From Rippkaea orientalis PCC 8801 (GTDB lineage Bacteria > Cyanobacteriota > Cyanobacteriia > Cyanobacteriales > Microcystaceae), in contig NC_011726.1 in the NCBI RefSeq assembly GCF_000021805.1, forward strand, positions 1,302,001 to 1,366,000: a stretch of 64,000 bases of DNA, written 5' to 3'. Shown here piece after piece: positions 16,539 to 25,716 of the stretch. The stretch's first letter is position 1. Each line of letters opens with the position of its first letter. The translations under genes and the position numbers were made by a program. Under the pieces are notes generated by a model that saw nothing but the letters and a program-made list of their open reading frames with translations, was not told the DNA's origin and made no database searches.

Positions 16539-17168
16539 CTAGCAATTGAGGTTAAAAATTTGCTCTGGGGATAGCTTGAATTGGGGAAAAGTAGGAGAAA
16601 CAATCGGACAATTATCGATAAAAGGAGTCATCTGATATTCTCCGTCAACCCAATAACAAATAAAAACCGTAGGTTGTTTGGGGTTGCCGATCAACTTTCT
16701 CGGACCCAATGCTGCATAATCAATAATCCAATATTCCTCAATGCCCATTTCTTCATAATCTCGAAGTTTGTTGTAGTAATCGTCACGCCAATTGGTTGAA
16801 ACCACTTCAACAATTAATTTAATTGACTCACAATTCTGGATAATTGATTCACTTTCCCACCGAGGTTCTGCCCTAATTACTTCTTGATTCAAAATGATAA
16901 TATCGGGTTCGTATCCTGATTTTTCGCCTTTTGGTTTAACAATGGATTCTCTAGGAATAGTCCAAATACCGCCTTTCCCTATCTGCCTAATTGTTATCAA
17001 GAGTTGTTCGATCAAAAACCCTGTTAAATTAGAATGTTTCCCCTTGGGTTTAGGCATTTCAATAATCACTCCCTCGTGCAGTTCGTAGCGAACTTGGGCA
17101 TTTTCAGGATACCAGTGAATAAACTCATCAAAACTATATAATTTGGGTTCATTGTGGGCTTGAATCAT
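16539..17168 (-). CDS. Uma2 family endonuclease-like protein (DUF820)
   Basis: A 209-residue Uma2/DUF820 protein with all usual marks: LYSFDEFIHWYPE and RYELHEGVIIEMP near the N-terminus, the acidic strand YEPDIIIL around residue 87, IVEVVSTNWRDDYYNKLRDY carrying the Glu and the Lys, and GIEEYWIIDY. It is only distantly related to the copy at 683-1267. The stop of this gene and the start of the kinase gene upstream are 3 bases apart on the same strand, so the two may share a transcript. Confidence 0.9.
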   Translation of the reverse strand: MIQAHNEPKLYSFDEFIHWYPENAQVRYELHEGVIIEMPKPKGKHSNLTGFLIEQLLITIRQIGKGGIWTIPRESIVKPKGEKSGYEPDIIILNQEVIRAEPRWESESIIQNCESIKLIVEVVSTNWRDDYYNKLRDYEEMGIEEYWIIDYAALGPRKLIGNPKQPTVFICYWVDGEYQMTPFIDNCPIVSPTFPQFKLSPEQIFNLNC

Positions 17169-17171
17169 AGA

Positions 17172-20100
17172 TTATTTTGCCTGTTTGTTGAGCAAGTTTT
17201 GGGTTAATTGGATAACTTGATCAAAGAGAAAATTATCCGCCCAACCCTTAAGAGTTATGGCTAAAGGTTGACTTTCTGAGGGAATTTTGCTAATTAATTC
17301 TAGTATGCCATCATCGCTGCATTCTACGGCTACTTGATGAAGTTGATTAACCCAGTCAGGAGACATTTGAGATAACAATTTTAAGAGATAATCGGGGTTA
17401 TCGGTTGGGTTTTCTTCTATCTCTCTCCCTTGTGCCTGTTCTAGTTCCAAAGACTCATAAATATAGCGGACTCCTAGATGTTGGGCGATTTTTTCCCAAA
17501 GAACCTCTTCTCGGAAGGGTTTGCGCATAAAATCATCACATCCGGCCGATAATACCATATTGCGTTCCTCTTCAAAGGCACTGGCGGTTAAGGCAATAAC
17601 TACCGTCCCCTGACCTTTAGTAGTAGCTTTGATGCGTTGAGTGGCTTGATAACCGTCGATAATTGGCATTCTCATGTCCATCCAAATTAAATGGGGTTCC
17701 CACGTTTCCCAGATCTCCAAGGCTTCTTTCCCGTTACTGGCTTGACGGACTTCAAACCCCATGGAGGAGAGTAATTTAACCAAGAGTAAACGACTTTCTA
17801 AGCGGTCATCTACGGACAGAATACGGTATTGTGGTTGGCCAGGGGCTAAACCAACGACTTTTCTAATGGGTTTTGGAGTTTTAATGGCACTGGCATTGGT
17901 TAACTTGGCTTTAATGCTAAAAGCGAATAAACTCCCTTGACCGAGAATACTACTAACACTAATATTTCCCCCCATTAATTGGACAAATTTGCGACTAATG
18001 GGCAAGCCTAACCCGGTTCCTTCTTGGGCCTGACGACCGGTTTCTGTTTGTCCAAAGGCTGCGAAGAGTTGATCGACTTCTTCCGGGGCAATTCCGGGGC
18101 CACTATCTTCTACCTCAAAGGTAATCACTATCTGTTCTGAGTCGGCGATTATTGGTGTTAGGGCGGGTTTTTCAAGATCGATGGTTCTTAACGTCGCTGA
18201 CTCACGAAACCCGCCTTTACGACTTCTGACTTCTGACTTCACTCGTAAGGTGACTCCTCCTTCTTCGGTGAATTTGATGGCATTTCCCAATAAATTAATC
18301 AAAACTTGCCTTAATTTTCCTTCATCGGTTTCTAGGTACTGAGGAACCTCTGGAGTGCGTTCAAAGATCAGTTGTAGTCCTTTTTCTTGGGCTTTCAGAT
18401 GCAGCATGGCTTCTAAATTATCCAGCAACCGATAGAGATCGAAGCTATTGCTATGAAACGTGGTGCGACCGGCTTCAATTTTGGACATCTCTAGGATGTC
18501 GTTGATTAATTCGAGAAGATGTTCCCCACTACGGGAAATAATAGAGAGATTTTGCTGGTGTTCTGGGTTAAGGGTGCGATCGCGTCGCATGACTTGGGTA
18601 AACCCTAAAATAGCATTCAAGGGAGTCCGCAATTCATGACTCATGCTGGCGAGAAATTCGCTTTTAGCGCGGTTGGCAGCATCTGCTGCTTCTTTAGCTT
18701 GTTTGAGGGCTTCTTCGGCTTGTTGACGTTCGGTAATGTCCCTGACAATGGCGGTAAACAGTTTTCGTCCCTTGAGTTGAATTTTAGAAATGGAGACTTC
18801 GGCTAAAAATTCGCTACCATCTTGACGGCGACCAAAAACAGGACGGCGGCCGACCATTTGTCGGGATGTTTCTAAACAGGTACTAAAGTCTTCAACGTAT
18901 TGATAGTGGCTGTCTTGGAAGCGTGGGGGAATGAGTTGGTTAAAGGGTTGTCCTAAAACGTTGACGGCCTGATAGCCAAAGGTTTTCTCGGCAGCATGGT
19001 TAAATAGGGTAATCTGTTGCTGTTCATCAATGGAAATAATCGCTTCATTGGCGTTATCTAAAATACCTGCAAATCTAGCTTCTGACTCTTTGCGATCGTC
19101 TTCGGCTTGGGATCTCGCTTGGGCGATCGCAATAAATTCTCCCACTAATTTTAAGAGGTTAACCTCTTCTTGGGTCCAAATTTTGCTAGAGTTGGCATCA
19201 AACCCTAAATAACCGACGGTTTGACCGGCTGTTACCATGGGAACGACGACTAGGGTGGGGTTGAGACTATTTTTAAAGACCACTCGTTCGGCGATCGCTT
19301 GGGGGGGAAGATCATCGAGGGAGTTGACGCAAATAGGTTGACCGTTGAGGAGTTGGCGAGAGAACCAGGGTAGGTATTCGACGGGGATATTTTGTGACTG
19401 TTGTAGGGTTGAGGGAACCTGATAATTACACCATTCATGGGTCATATTCCAGAGGCGTTGCTGAGGGGAATAGCGGATAATGTAGCCGCGATCGCCATCG
19501 GTAAAGTGACCCAAGGCTTCTAGGGTAAAGTTAACGGCAGTATTAAAGTCTTGATCGATTAATTGCCTAGCAATACTACTGAGTAAACTATCTCGTTTGG
19601 CTTGTTTTTTGACGGTGTTTTCTTTTTGTTTGCGATCGGTAATATCTCGACTAATACCAATCACTCCCATTAACTTCCCTTCGGAGCAACAAAAGGGGGT
19701 TTTCAGGGTATCTAAAAGACGGCGACTCCCATCAGGATAAGTGATCCATTCTTCGTTACGATGGGGGCGTTTTTTTTCCCTCATAATGCGATCATTTTCA
19801 CGAAAAAATAGGGCTTCTTCTGGGGGGAAAAGATCAAAGTCAGTTTTTCCAACAATTTCTTGACTAGGTTTTCCGACAAAGGCTTCAAAGGCGTTATTAC
19901 AAATCTTGTAAACCCCTTGGGCATCTTTACAAAAGATGAGGTCAGGAATAGAATCAATTAGGGAACGTAGTAGGATTTGTTCTTCTTTGCGATCGCTAAT
20001 ATCACTGTGGGAACCGACCATACGGATCGCTTTTCCTGCACTATTCCAAAGGGCTTTTCCCTTGGATAAAATCCATTTATAATTACCGTCTTGACACCTC

Positions 20101-20444
20101 AGTCGAAATTCAATTTGATAATGGTTTGTTTGACCTTCTAGATGGTTTTGTACAGCTTCCATGACTCGTTCTACATCTTGGGGATGTAATAGCTGTTTCC
20201 AGGTATCAAAACGATTGGGTAATTCTTGGTCTTGATAGCCTAACATTTCTTTCCAACGCGGAGAAATGAAAAGCTCATTAGTCCTGAGATTCCAATCCCA
20301 AATTCCTTCATTAGTTGCTTGGATAATTAACTGCCAACGTTCTTGACTTTCTTGTAATTCTTGTTGGATTTTTAGGGTCGCTTGTTGTACCGCTTTTAAG
20401 GTAGCGATTTCTTGTTGAAGTTGCTTAATAATTTGTTCTGACAT
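17172..20444 (-). CDS. Hybrid histidine kinase, PAS-PAS-GAF-PAS-HisKA-HATPase-REC
   Basis: A 1090-residue cytoplasmic sensor kinase. Order: coiled coil (1-35), PAS/PAC (about 35-155), PAS (157-275), GAF (285-445), PAS (455-575), HisKA with the phosphoacceptor H603 in SMSHELRTPLNAILGF, HATPase_c (705-850; N box LLGNAIKF, G1 VEDSGPGIAP, G2 EGTGLGLPISRKF), and a receiver domain (about 872-990) with the acceptor D923 in LIWMDMRMP and the KP lysine in FMRKPF. The C-terminal 100 residues are helical with no phosphotransfer His. About 30 residues (737-767) inside the HATPase domain derive from an inserted repeat. All catalytic residues are intact. The signal and output partner are unknown. Confidence 0.93.
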   Translation of the reverse strand: MSEQIIKQLQQEIATLKAVQQATLKIQQELQESQERWQLIIQATNEGIWDWNLRTNELFISPRWKEMLGYQDQELPNRFDTWKQLLHPQDVERVMEAVQNHLEGQTNHYQIEFRLRCQDGNYKWILSKGKALWNSAGKAIRMVGSHSDISDRKEEQILLRSLIDSIPDLIFCKDAQGVYKICNNAFEAFVGKPSQEIVGKTDFDLFPPEEALFFRENDRIMREKKRPHRNEEWITYPDGSRRLLDTLKTPFCCSEGKLMGVIGISRDITDRKQKENTVKKQAKRDSLLSSIARQLIDQDFNTAVNFTLEALGHFTDGDRGYIIRYSPQQRLWNMTHEWCNYQVPSTLQQSQNIPVEYLPWFSRQLLNGQPICVNSLDDLPPQAIAERVVFKNSLNPTLVVVPMVTAGQTVGYLGFDANSSKIWTQEEVNLLKLVGEFIAIAQARSQAEDDRKESEARFAGILDNANEAIISIDEQQQITLFNHAAEKTFGYQAVNVLGQPFNQLIPPRFQDSHYQYVEDFSTCLETSRQMVGRRPVFGRRQDGSEFLAEVSISKIQLKGRKLFTAIVRDITERQQAEEALKQAKEAADAANRAKSEFLASMSHELRTPLNAILGFTQVMRRDRTLNPEHQQNLSIISRSGEHLLELINDILEMSKIEAGRTTFHSNSFDLYRLLDNLEAMLHLKAQEKGLQLIFERTPEVPQYLETDEGKLRQVLINLLGNAIKFTEEGGVTLRVKSEVRSRKGGFRESATLRTIDLEKPALTPIIADSEQIVITFEVEDSGPGIAPEEVDQLFAAFGQTETGRQAQEGTGLGLPISRKFVQLMGGNISVSSILGQGSLFAFSIKAKLTNASAIKTPKPIRKVVGLAPGQPQYRILSVDDRLESRLLLVKLLSSMGFEVRQASNGKEALEIWETWEPHLIWMDMRMPIIDGYQATQRIKATTKGQGTVVIALTASAFEEERNMVLSAGCDDFMRKPFREEVLWEKIAQHLGVRYIYESLELEQAQGREIEENPTDNPDYLLKLLSQMSPDWVNQLHQVAVECSDDGILELISKIPSESQPLAITLKGWADNFLFDQVIQLTQNLLNKQAK
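18161..18240. repeat. Palindromic repeat inserted in frame within the kinase ATPase domain
   Basis: GGCGGGTTT (18162-18170) and AAACCCGCC (18207-18215) are inverted. They are followed by the repeated string GACTTCTGACTTCTGACTTC, which also occurs in intergenic repeats of this window (32.2, 52.9 kb). It adds residues about 737-767 (SEVRSRKGGFRESATLRTID and following) between two strands of the HATPase domain without breaking the frame. Confidence 0.65.
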
Positions 20445-20447
20445 CGC

Positions 20448-20490
20448 TAGTTAGTAGTTAATAGTTAACTAATATATTAACTACTAACTA
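20448..20490. repeat. 15-bp perfect inverted repeat upstream of the hybrid kinase
   Basis: TAGTTAGTAGTTAAT (20448-20462) is exactly complementary to ATTAACTACTAACTA (20476-20490), with a 13-base loop. It overlaps the leader of the kinase gene and lies just after the plsC gene on the same strand. It may be a transcript-end hairpin or merely one of the TTAACTATT-type repeats frequent in these genomes. Confidence 0.55.
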
Positions 20491-20540
20491 TTAACTATTG
20501 AGACTGACCAAAACCTAACAAAGATTTAATAGACTTAAAT

Positions 20541-21191
20541 TTAACGTCCTAAATCGTGCAGAGCATTAATGGCCGTAGCGCATTTCTGTGTCACTGCTTC
20601 GAGAGCGCCGCGTTTACTTGATGCAGGGGGATCAATTAACTCCCCAATTCGTAAGGTTAGGGGAACGGGAAGGGGAAAGGGAATACCCTTTTGCAAAATC
20701 TTCTGTGTTCCCCATAAACAGACGGGAAGCAGGGGAAGTTGTGCTTTAGCAGCGATCATGGCTGCCCCTAATTTGGGGTCATGAATGCGACCATCGGGGG
20801 TTCGGGTTCCTTCTAGAAAAATGCCGACGATCCAACCCTCTTGGAGTGCCTGTAAAGCTGCCCGAATGGCACCGCGATCGCCTGATCCTCGCTTGACAGG
20901 ATAGGCTCCATATAGCCTAATTCCTTCGCGTAGCCAAGGAACCTCAAATAATTCTTCTTTGGCCATATAGGCAACTGGACGATTCACACTACTTGCTAGT
21001 ATGGGAGGATCAAAATAACTGGCGTGGTTACTTACAATAATTAAGGGATTTTCTACAGGAAGATTTTGGATTCCATGAATCCTTCCTTGGAAGTAAGTAT
21101 GAAAAATTGGCGCAATAATTATCCCTTTAAACAAAAAGTAAGGAATTAAATTAAAGATTGGTTCTCGTGACTGAAATTCATAATCAACCAT
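20541..21191 (-). CDS. plsC: 1-acyl-sn-glycerol-3-phosphate acyltransferase
   Basis: A 216-residue PlsC-type acyltransferase that adds the second fatty acid to lysophosphatidic acid in membrane lipid synthesis. The catalytic NHxxxxD box is SNHASYFDPP (N55-D61), and the substrate box is FLEGTRTPDGR, the usual FPEGTRS. An N-terminal hydrophobic stretch (FNLIPYFLFKGIIIAPIF) anchors it to the membrane. It is one of several possible paralogues in the genome, so which acyl chain it prefers cannot be said. Confidence 0.9.
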   Translation of the reverse strand: MVDYEFQSREPIFNLIPYFLFKGIIIAPIFHTYFQGRIHGIQNLPVENPLIIVSNHASYFDPPILASSVNRPVAYMAKEELFEVPWLREGIRLYGAYPVKRGSGDRGAIRAALQALQEGWIVGIFLEGTRTPDGRIHDPKLGAAMIAAKAQLPLLPVCLWGTQKILQKGIPFPLPVPLTLRIGELIDPPASSKRGALEAVTQKCATAINALHDLGR

Positions 21192-21266
21192 AGCGATCGC
21201 TGTTCTTATTTGGGTATAAAGTCAGGGTCAAGACAGTTATCATTTATCAATTTTTAGTGATAACTG

Positions 21267-21923
21267 TTAATCAAACCAGCCAATATCCTCATTGGTTAGT
21301 ACTTTATCTGGTGTTGGAGGAGCAATATAACGACCTAGCGATCGGGGTTGACTCATTACAGTTTCTTTCTTCTGTAAGACCATTGCTTGGGACTCAGGCT
21401 CTAATTTTTGAGGCTGTTTTGTTTGAGCTAATTCTGTTTTAAGCTCTTCAATTATTTGTTTTTGTTCATCGAATTGAGCGGTCATTTCTTCAGCTTTCTG
21501 CAATTGAATATAGAGTTTTTCAACTAATTGTTTTTGTTCTTCCAATTCCCTTTGAGACTGCTGAGCTTTTTCTAAGTCTAATTGTAAGGTTTTTACTAAA
21601 GCTTTTTGGTCTTCTAATTCCCTTTGAGACTGCTGAGCTTTTTCTAAGTCTAATTGTAAGGTTTTCGCTAAAGCTTTTTGTTTCTCTAACTCATTTTCTA
21701 AACTATTATTGGGTTGATTTGTTGTTTCTAAAGCCTCCATTAATTCTTTGACCTTGGCTTCGAGTTGAGCCTTAGTCATCCGTTTGAGATTCGTCATAGA
21801 ACCCTGTTCTGAAGAAGGATTAGTATCAGGTGTTTCCTGCATTGGATCGCTGTTATTGACTTCTACATCAACATTTTGTGCTGCTTCTTCGCGTAATAAA
21901 TCTGATAAACTTTTTTTAGTCAT
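21267..21923 (-). CDS. mcdB: Probable carboxysome-positioning adaptor McdB (type 2)
   Basis: A 218-residue protein. It has a charged N-terminus (MTKKSLSDLLREEAAQ), a disordered Ser/Asn-rich stretch, a long Gln-rich coiled coil with an internal tandem repeat (QKALAKTLQLDLEKAQQSQR then QKALVKTLQLDLEKAQQSQR), and a short C-terminal tail ending NEDIGWFD. The tryptophan within the last few residues (W216) is the invariant mark of McdB proteins, as are the coiled coil, Gln-richness and position just after a ParA-type gene. McdB links carboxysomes to McdA gradients on the nucleoid so that they are spread along the cell. Recognition rests on architecture, not on an alignment. Confidence 0.68.
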   Translation of the reverse strand: MTKKSLSDLLREEAAQNVDVEVNNSDPMQETPDTNPSSEQGSMTNLKRMTKAQLEAKVKELMEALETTNQPNNSLENELEKQKALAKTLQLDLEKAQQSQRELEDQKALVKTLQLDLEKAQQSQRELEEQKQLVEKLYIQLQKAEEMTAQFDEQKQIIEELKTELAQTKQPQKLEPESQAMVLQKKETVMSQPRSLGRYIAPPTPDKVLTNEDIGWFD

Positions 21924-21931
21924 AATTAACT

Positions 21932-22603
21932 TTATTTACTCCAATCTCGTTGTAATTCTTCTGCGACTCGACGATAATCTGCTTGTGCTTCTTTAGCGTT
22001 TTTTCCCTTCCATTCAGTGATAGGAACCCCTTCTAATACGGCACGTTCATGAGCTTTATACTGACGCACAAAGGCATGACAAGAGGGTATTCCCAACTCT
22101 AGAAGGGTATTTTGTGCCTCTAGGGTTTCCTTGAGACTACGGGAGTCTACTTTGGTTAACAAGACTCGATGGGCTGTTTTCAGGGGAACTACCATCGTTC
22201 GTACCGTTTCAATTAGGGCAGTTAAATCCATCGGTGCGGGAGGTGTAGGCAAAACTAAGTAATCAGCAGAGGTAATGACCGCTTTTAGGGCTTCTGAGCG
22301 CAAAGCGGGGGGAGTATCTACGATAATCAGTTCATAATCATTAATTTCACGAAGTTTCCCCAACAGTTCGGGATTTGTCTCTGCCGTCAAATCAAAATCC
22401 ATCCCTGCTTCACTGCGTTCGGTCCACCAAGTAGCCGAACCTTGGGGATCAGCATCTACGAACAAAACCTCGAGTTTTTCGGCTAAAACGGCTGCTAAAT
22501 TAACCGCCGTCGTTGTTTTCCCCACACCGCCTTTGCCATTAACAATAGCAAGAATTGTTGTCTTAGATGAAGATGTTGTTACGGATTTTTTCCCCTGCTT
22601 CAT
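21932..22603 (-). CDS. mcdA: Probable carboxysome-positioning ParA-type ATPase McdA (type 2)
   Basis: A 223-residue compact ParA ATPase. The deviant Walker A is NGKGGVGKTTTAVNLA (signature lysine K24, P-loop lysine K29), with VLFVDADPQGSATWW and the Walker B strand LIIVDTPPAL. The size and the classical lysine fit type 2 McdA of beta-cyanobacteria, and the 8-base gap to the McdB-like gene supports the assignment. It would oscillate or form gradients on the nucleoid to space carboxysomes. A plain ParA of another cargo is the alternative; it is clearly different from the ParA at 1738-2622. Confidence 0.72.
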   Translation of the reverse strand: MKQGKKSVTTSSSKTTILAIVNGKGGVGKTTTAVNLAAVLAEKLEVLFVDADPQGSATWWTERSEAGMDFDLTAETNPELLGKLREINDYELIIVDTPPALRSEALKAVITSADYLVLPTPPAPMDLTALIETVRTMVVPLKTAHRVLLTKVDSRSLKETLEAQNTLLELGIPSCHAFVRQYKAHERAVLEGVPITEWKGKNAKEAQADYRRVAEELQRDWSK

Positions 22604-22759
22604 GCGCCATCATTGCCACATCGATGATTCTTTTCACCATATCATGTAAGGGGGCAAGGCAGTCAAAGTCTTCCATCTTTCCCACCCTCTCCACGTCCCC
22701 CACCCCTAACACAGATAGATTAGGATAGATAAAGGCGATGAATACCCTAGGAGACTGCT

Positions 22760-23140
22760 GTGAATAATAACTTCCCCAAATTAATCTCAATTAATGACTC
22801 TGGTTTTGGCTGTTTGTTAACGTTAATCCTATTGGGGCTATTTTTGGGATCTGTGGGGTTAGGGTGGGTTGTTAATGGTTTCCTAATTTTGATCGCGTTT
22901 ATTTTAATTGCTCCGGTTATTGCCTTGTGGGGGTTACGTTGGTGGCTCAAACGGAATTTAGTGGAAGATCAGTGTCCGGTGTGTAGTTATCAGTTTACTG
23001 GATTTAATCAAGGTCAATGTCAATGTCCCAATTGTGGAGAACCTCTGAAGGTAGAAGGAGGACATTTTCATCGAATTACGCCACCAGGAACCATTGATGT
23101 TGATGCGATCGAAGTATCTGTCAGGCAAATCGAAGATTAA
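22760..23140 (+). CDS. Two-helix membrane protein with C-terminal zinc ribbon
   Basis: A 126-residue protein. Two hydrophobic segments (residues about 17-37, GCLLTLILLGLFLGSVGLGW, and 40-62) are followed by a cytosolic zinc-ribbon: CPVC, 14 residues on CQCPNC. The GTG start at 22760 has AGGAG 6 bases upstream. It appears to be a conserved cyanobacterial protein of unknown role. It sits upstream of psaC but is separated from it by a strong palindrome, so it is probably a separate transcript. Confidence 0.7.
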   Translation: MNNNFPKLISINDSGFGCLLTLILLGLFLGSVGLGWVVNGFLILIAFILIAPVIALWGLRWWLKRNLVEDQCPVCSYQFTGFNQGQCQCPNCGEPLKVEGGHFHRITPPGTIDVDAIEVSVRQIED

Positions 23141-23146
23141 TCGCAC

Positions 23147-23181
23147 TCACCAGTGATCAGTGATAAACTGATCACTGGTGA
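23147..23181. terminator. 15-bp palindromic hairpin after the zinc-ribbon gene
   Basis: TCACCAGTGATCAGT pairs perfectly with ACTGATCACTGGTGA across GATAA. There is no T tract, so it may be a processing or weak termination hairpin. It lies between the 22760 gene and psaC. Confidence 0.55.
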
Positions 23182-23281
23182 CTGAATCATGGGCTACTGT
23201 TACATAATTTAAAGATCTGTCAACTTTTGGCTAAGGACATTCAGTCTCTGCGGTAAACTAACCCATAATCCGCACTTTTAA

Positions 23282-23563
<282 letters not shown>

Positions 23564-23627
23564 TATACCTGGACTTAAGCGTGTAATCATTAACACACTT
23601 TCAATATTCTCATAAATTTTTCTTTGG

Positions 23628-23653
23628 GAGGGGGCAGTTTGCTCCCTCTTTTA
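23628..23653 (+). terminator. Intrinsic terminator of psaC
   Basis: GAGGGGGCA (23628-23636) pairs with TGCTCCCTC (23640-23648, one G-T pair) across GTT and is followed by TTTTATT. It lies 65 bases after the psaC stop. Confidence 0.85.
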
Positions 23654-23728
23654 TTAGAATAAATATCCTGTTTTTAGTGAAAATAGTTATTTTAGTTAGG
23701 AAGTAAGTGATCATCTCTAAGGCACATC

Positions 23729-25696
23729 ATGATGAAATTACCCCGTCAGCGATGGGAAATTGCTACCCCAAACCCGGAACAAGTCAAACAACTTATTGAG
23801 GCAACAGGACTATCTCCCTTAATTGCTAAAGTAATTATTAATCGAGGGATAGACACAGTTAAATCGACTCAAGTATATCTCGATCCTGAAGTAGAAAATC
23901 TGCCTTCTCCCCTCAAAGAATTTCCCGATTTAGCCACCAGTATTACCCTTTTACAAGAGGCGATCACAACAGGAGAAAAGATCGCTATTTGTGGCGATTA
24001 TGATGCCGATGGGATGACAAGTACTGCTCTATTATTACGCGCTTTTAGTCAATTGGGAGCAGATATTTATTACGAAATTCCTAGCAGAATGAAGGACGGT
24101 TATGGCATTAATGAGCGGATTGTTGAAGCGTTTGCTGATCAAGGGGTAGGTGTTATTCTAACGGTTGATAATGGCATTTCTGCCTATCAACCGATTCAAC
24201 GGGCTATAGAATTAGGACTAACAGTTATTATTACCGATCACCACGATCTCCCTGAAAAATTACCCCCTGCGGATGCTATTTTAAACCCAAAACTATTACC
24301 CGAAAATTCTCCCTATCGGGGATTAGCGGGGGTAGGGGTTGCCTATATTTTAGCGGTAACAACAGCACAAAGTTTAGGGATAACTCAAGGATTTATTGAC
24401 CCTTTATTAGAACTTTTTACCCTAGGAACGATTGCGGATTTAGCTCCCTTAATTGGGGTTAACCGACGCTGGTTAAAACGGGGATTAAGAAGACTTCCTA
24501 AATCTCAATTAGCGGGGGTACAGGCATTAATGCAAGTAGCGGGAGTTAGCGAAGAACAAAAACAATTAAAACCTGATGATATTGGCTTTAGATTAGGTCC
24601 AAGAATTAATGCCATAGGACGGATTGGTGATCCTCAAATGATCATCGAATTACTAACAACAGATGATCCGGGGATAGCATTAGAAAGAGCGATGCAATGT
24701 GAACAGATTAATGCTAAACGTAAGGCAATGTGTGAACAAATCGAACTCGAAGCGGTTCATCTAGTGGAAAATACCCCTATTCCTTGGAAAAAAGATCGCG
24801 TTTTAGTTGTTGTTCAATCTAACTGGCATCATGGTGTTATTGGCATTGTTGCCTCTCGTTTAGTGGAACGGTATGGGGTTCCGGTTTTTATTGGAACCTA
24901 TGAAGAAAATCCTAGTAAAATTAGGGGTTCAGCGCGAGGAATTAAAGAGTTTAATATCTTTGAAGCCTTGGATTTTTGTGGGGATTTATTGGGGAAATAC
25001 GGGGGACATAAGGCGGCTGGAGGGTTTAGTTTATTAGCCAAGAATTTAGATCATTTTAAACAGAGATTAAGCACCTTTGCTCATCAATATTTAGAACCCC
25101 ATCATCTCAAACCATTAGTCAGTATTGATGCTGAAGCTAATTTTGATCAATTAACTCCCCTTTTACATCAATCCATTGATCAACTTCAACCCTGGGGAAT
25201 TGGCAACGAATTTCCTGTTTTTTGGACTCCTAATGTTCAGGTTTTAGAACAAAGAATCGTCGGAAAAAATCACCTAAAATTAGTTTTCTGTCAAGACAAT
25301 AATGAAAACCAGATGAAAGCCGTTGCTTGGCGATGGGGAGAATATTTTCCTCTTCCTAAAAGAGTTGATATTGCCTATAAGCTGAAAGAAAATAATTGGA
25401 ATGGTGAAACGAATATTGAAATAGAGATTATTGGCATTCGTCTACCTTTATTAGAAACCAATAGTAAACCCGTTATGTTTGAATACCAAGGTAAAAAGTA
25501 TTGGTGTAATTTTTCATCGATTAATAATGAATTAAAAATCAAAAATGAACAAGGCAAAGTATTAGCTGTTACGAAGGGACAGCGTAAAGGACTTTTAGGA
25601 ACAAATCGAGAAACTGCTAAAGAAGTTGATATTACTCAACCTCATTATTATCAGTTAATTAAAGCTGCTATGGGAATTTTAGGGTTATCTAAATAA
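23729..25696 (+). CDS. recJ: Single-stranded-DNA-specific exonuclease RecJ
   Basis: A 655-residue DHH-superfamily 5'-3' exonuclease for recombination and mismatch repair. Motif I is ICGDYDADGMTSTALL (residues about 85-100), the DHH motif is TDHHDLP, and the DHHA1 motif is YGGHKAAGGFSL. An OB-type region follows. The C-terminal extension of about 80 residues (ending LIKAAMGILGLSK) is usual for cyanobacterial RecJ. The ATG at 23729 is followed at once by a second ATG. It is convergent with the nuclease-like gene 20 bases downstream. Confidence 0.95.
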   Translation: MMKLPRQRWEIATPNPEQVKQLIEATGLSPLIAKVIINRGIDTVKSTQVYLDPEVENLPSPLKEFPDLATSITLLQEAITTGEKIAICGDYDADGMTSTALLLRAFSQLGADIYYEIPSRMKDGYGINERIVEAFADQGVGVILTVDNGISAYQPIQRAIELGLTVIITDHHDLPEKLPPADAILNPKLLPENSPYRGLAGVGVAYILAVTTAQSLGITQGFIDPLLELFTLGTIADLAPLIGVNRRWLKRGLRRLPKSQLAGVQALMQVAGVSEEQKQLKPDDIGFRLGPRINAIGRIGDPQMIIELLTTDDPGIALERAMQCEQINAKRKAMCEQIELEAVHLVENTPIPWKKDRVLVVVQSNWHHGVIGIVASRLVERYGVPVFIGTYEENPSKIRGSARGIKEFNIFEALDFCGDLLGKYGGHKAAGGFSLLAKNLDHFKQRLSTFAHQYLEPHHLKPLVSIDAEANFDQLTPLLHQSIDQLQPWGIGNEFPVFWTPNVQVLEQRIVGKNHLKLVFCQDNNENQMKAVAWRWGEYFPLPKRVDIAYKLKENNWNGETNIEIEIIGIRLPLLETNSKPVMFEYQGKKYWCNFSSINNELKIKNEQGKVLAVTKGQRKGLLGTNRETAKEVDITQPHYYQLIKAAMGILGLSK

Positions 25697-25716
25697 ACTA
25701 GAATACAACTCATTTT

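Noticed and set aside
22563-22790. 75-codon open frame between mcdA and the zinc-ribbon gene
   Set aside because: Overlaps both neighbours, no ribosome-binding site, no protein-like pattern.
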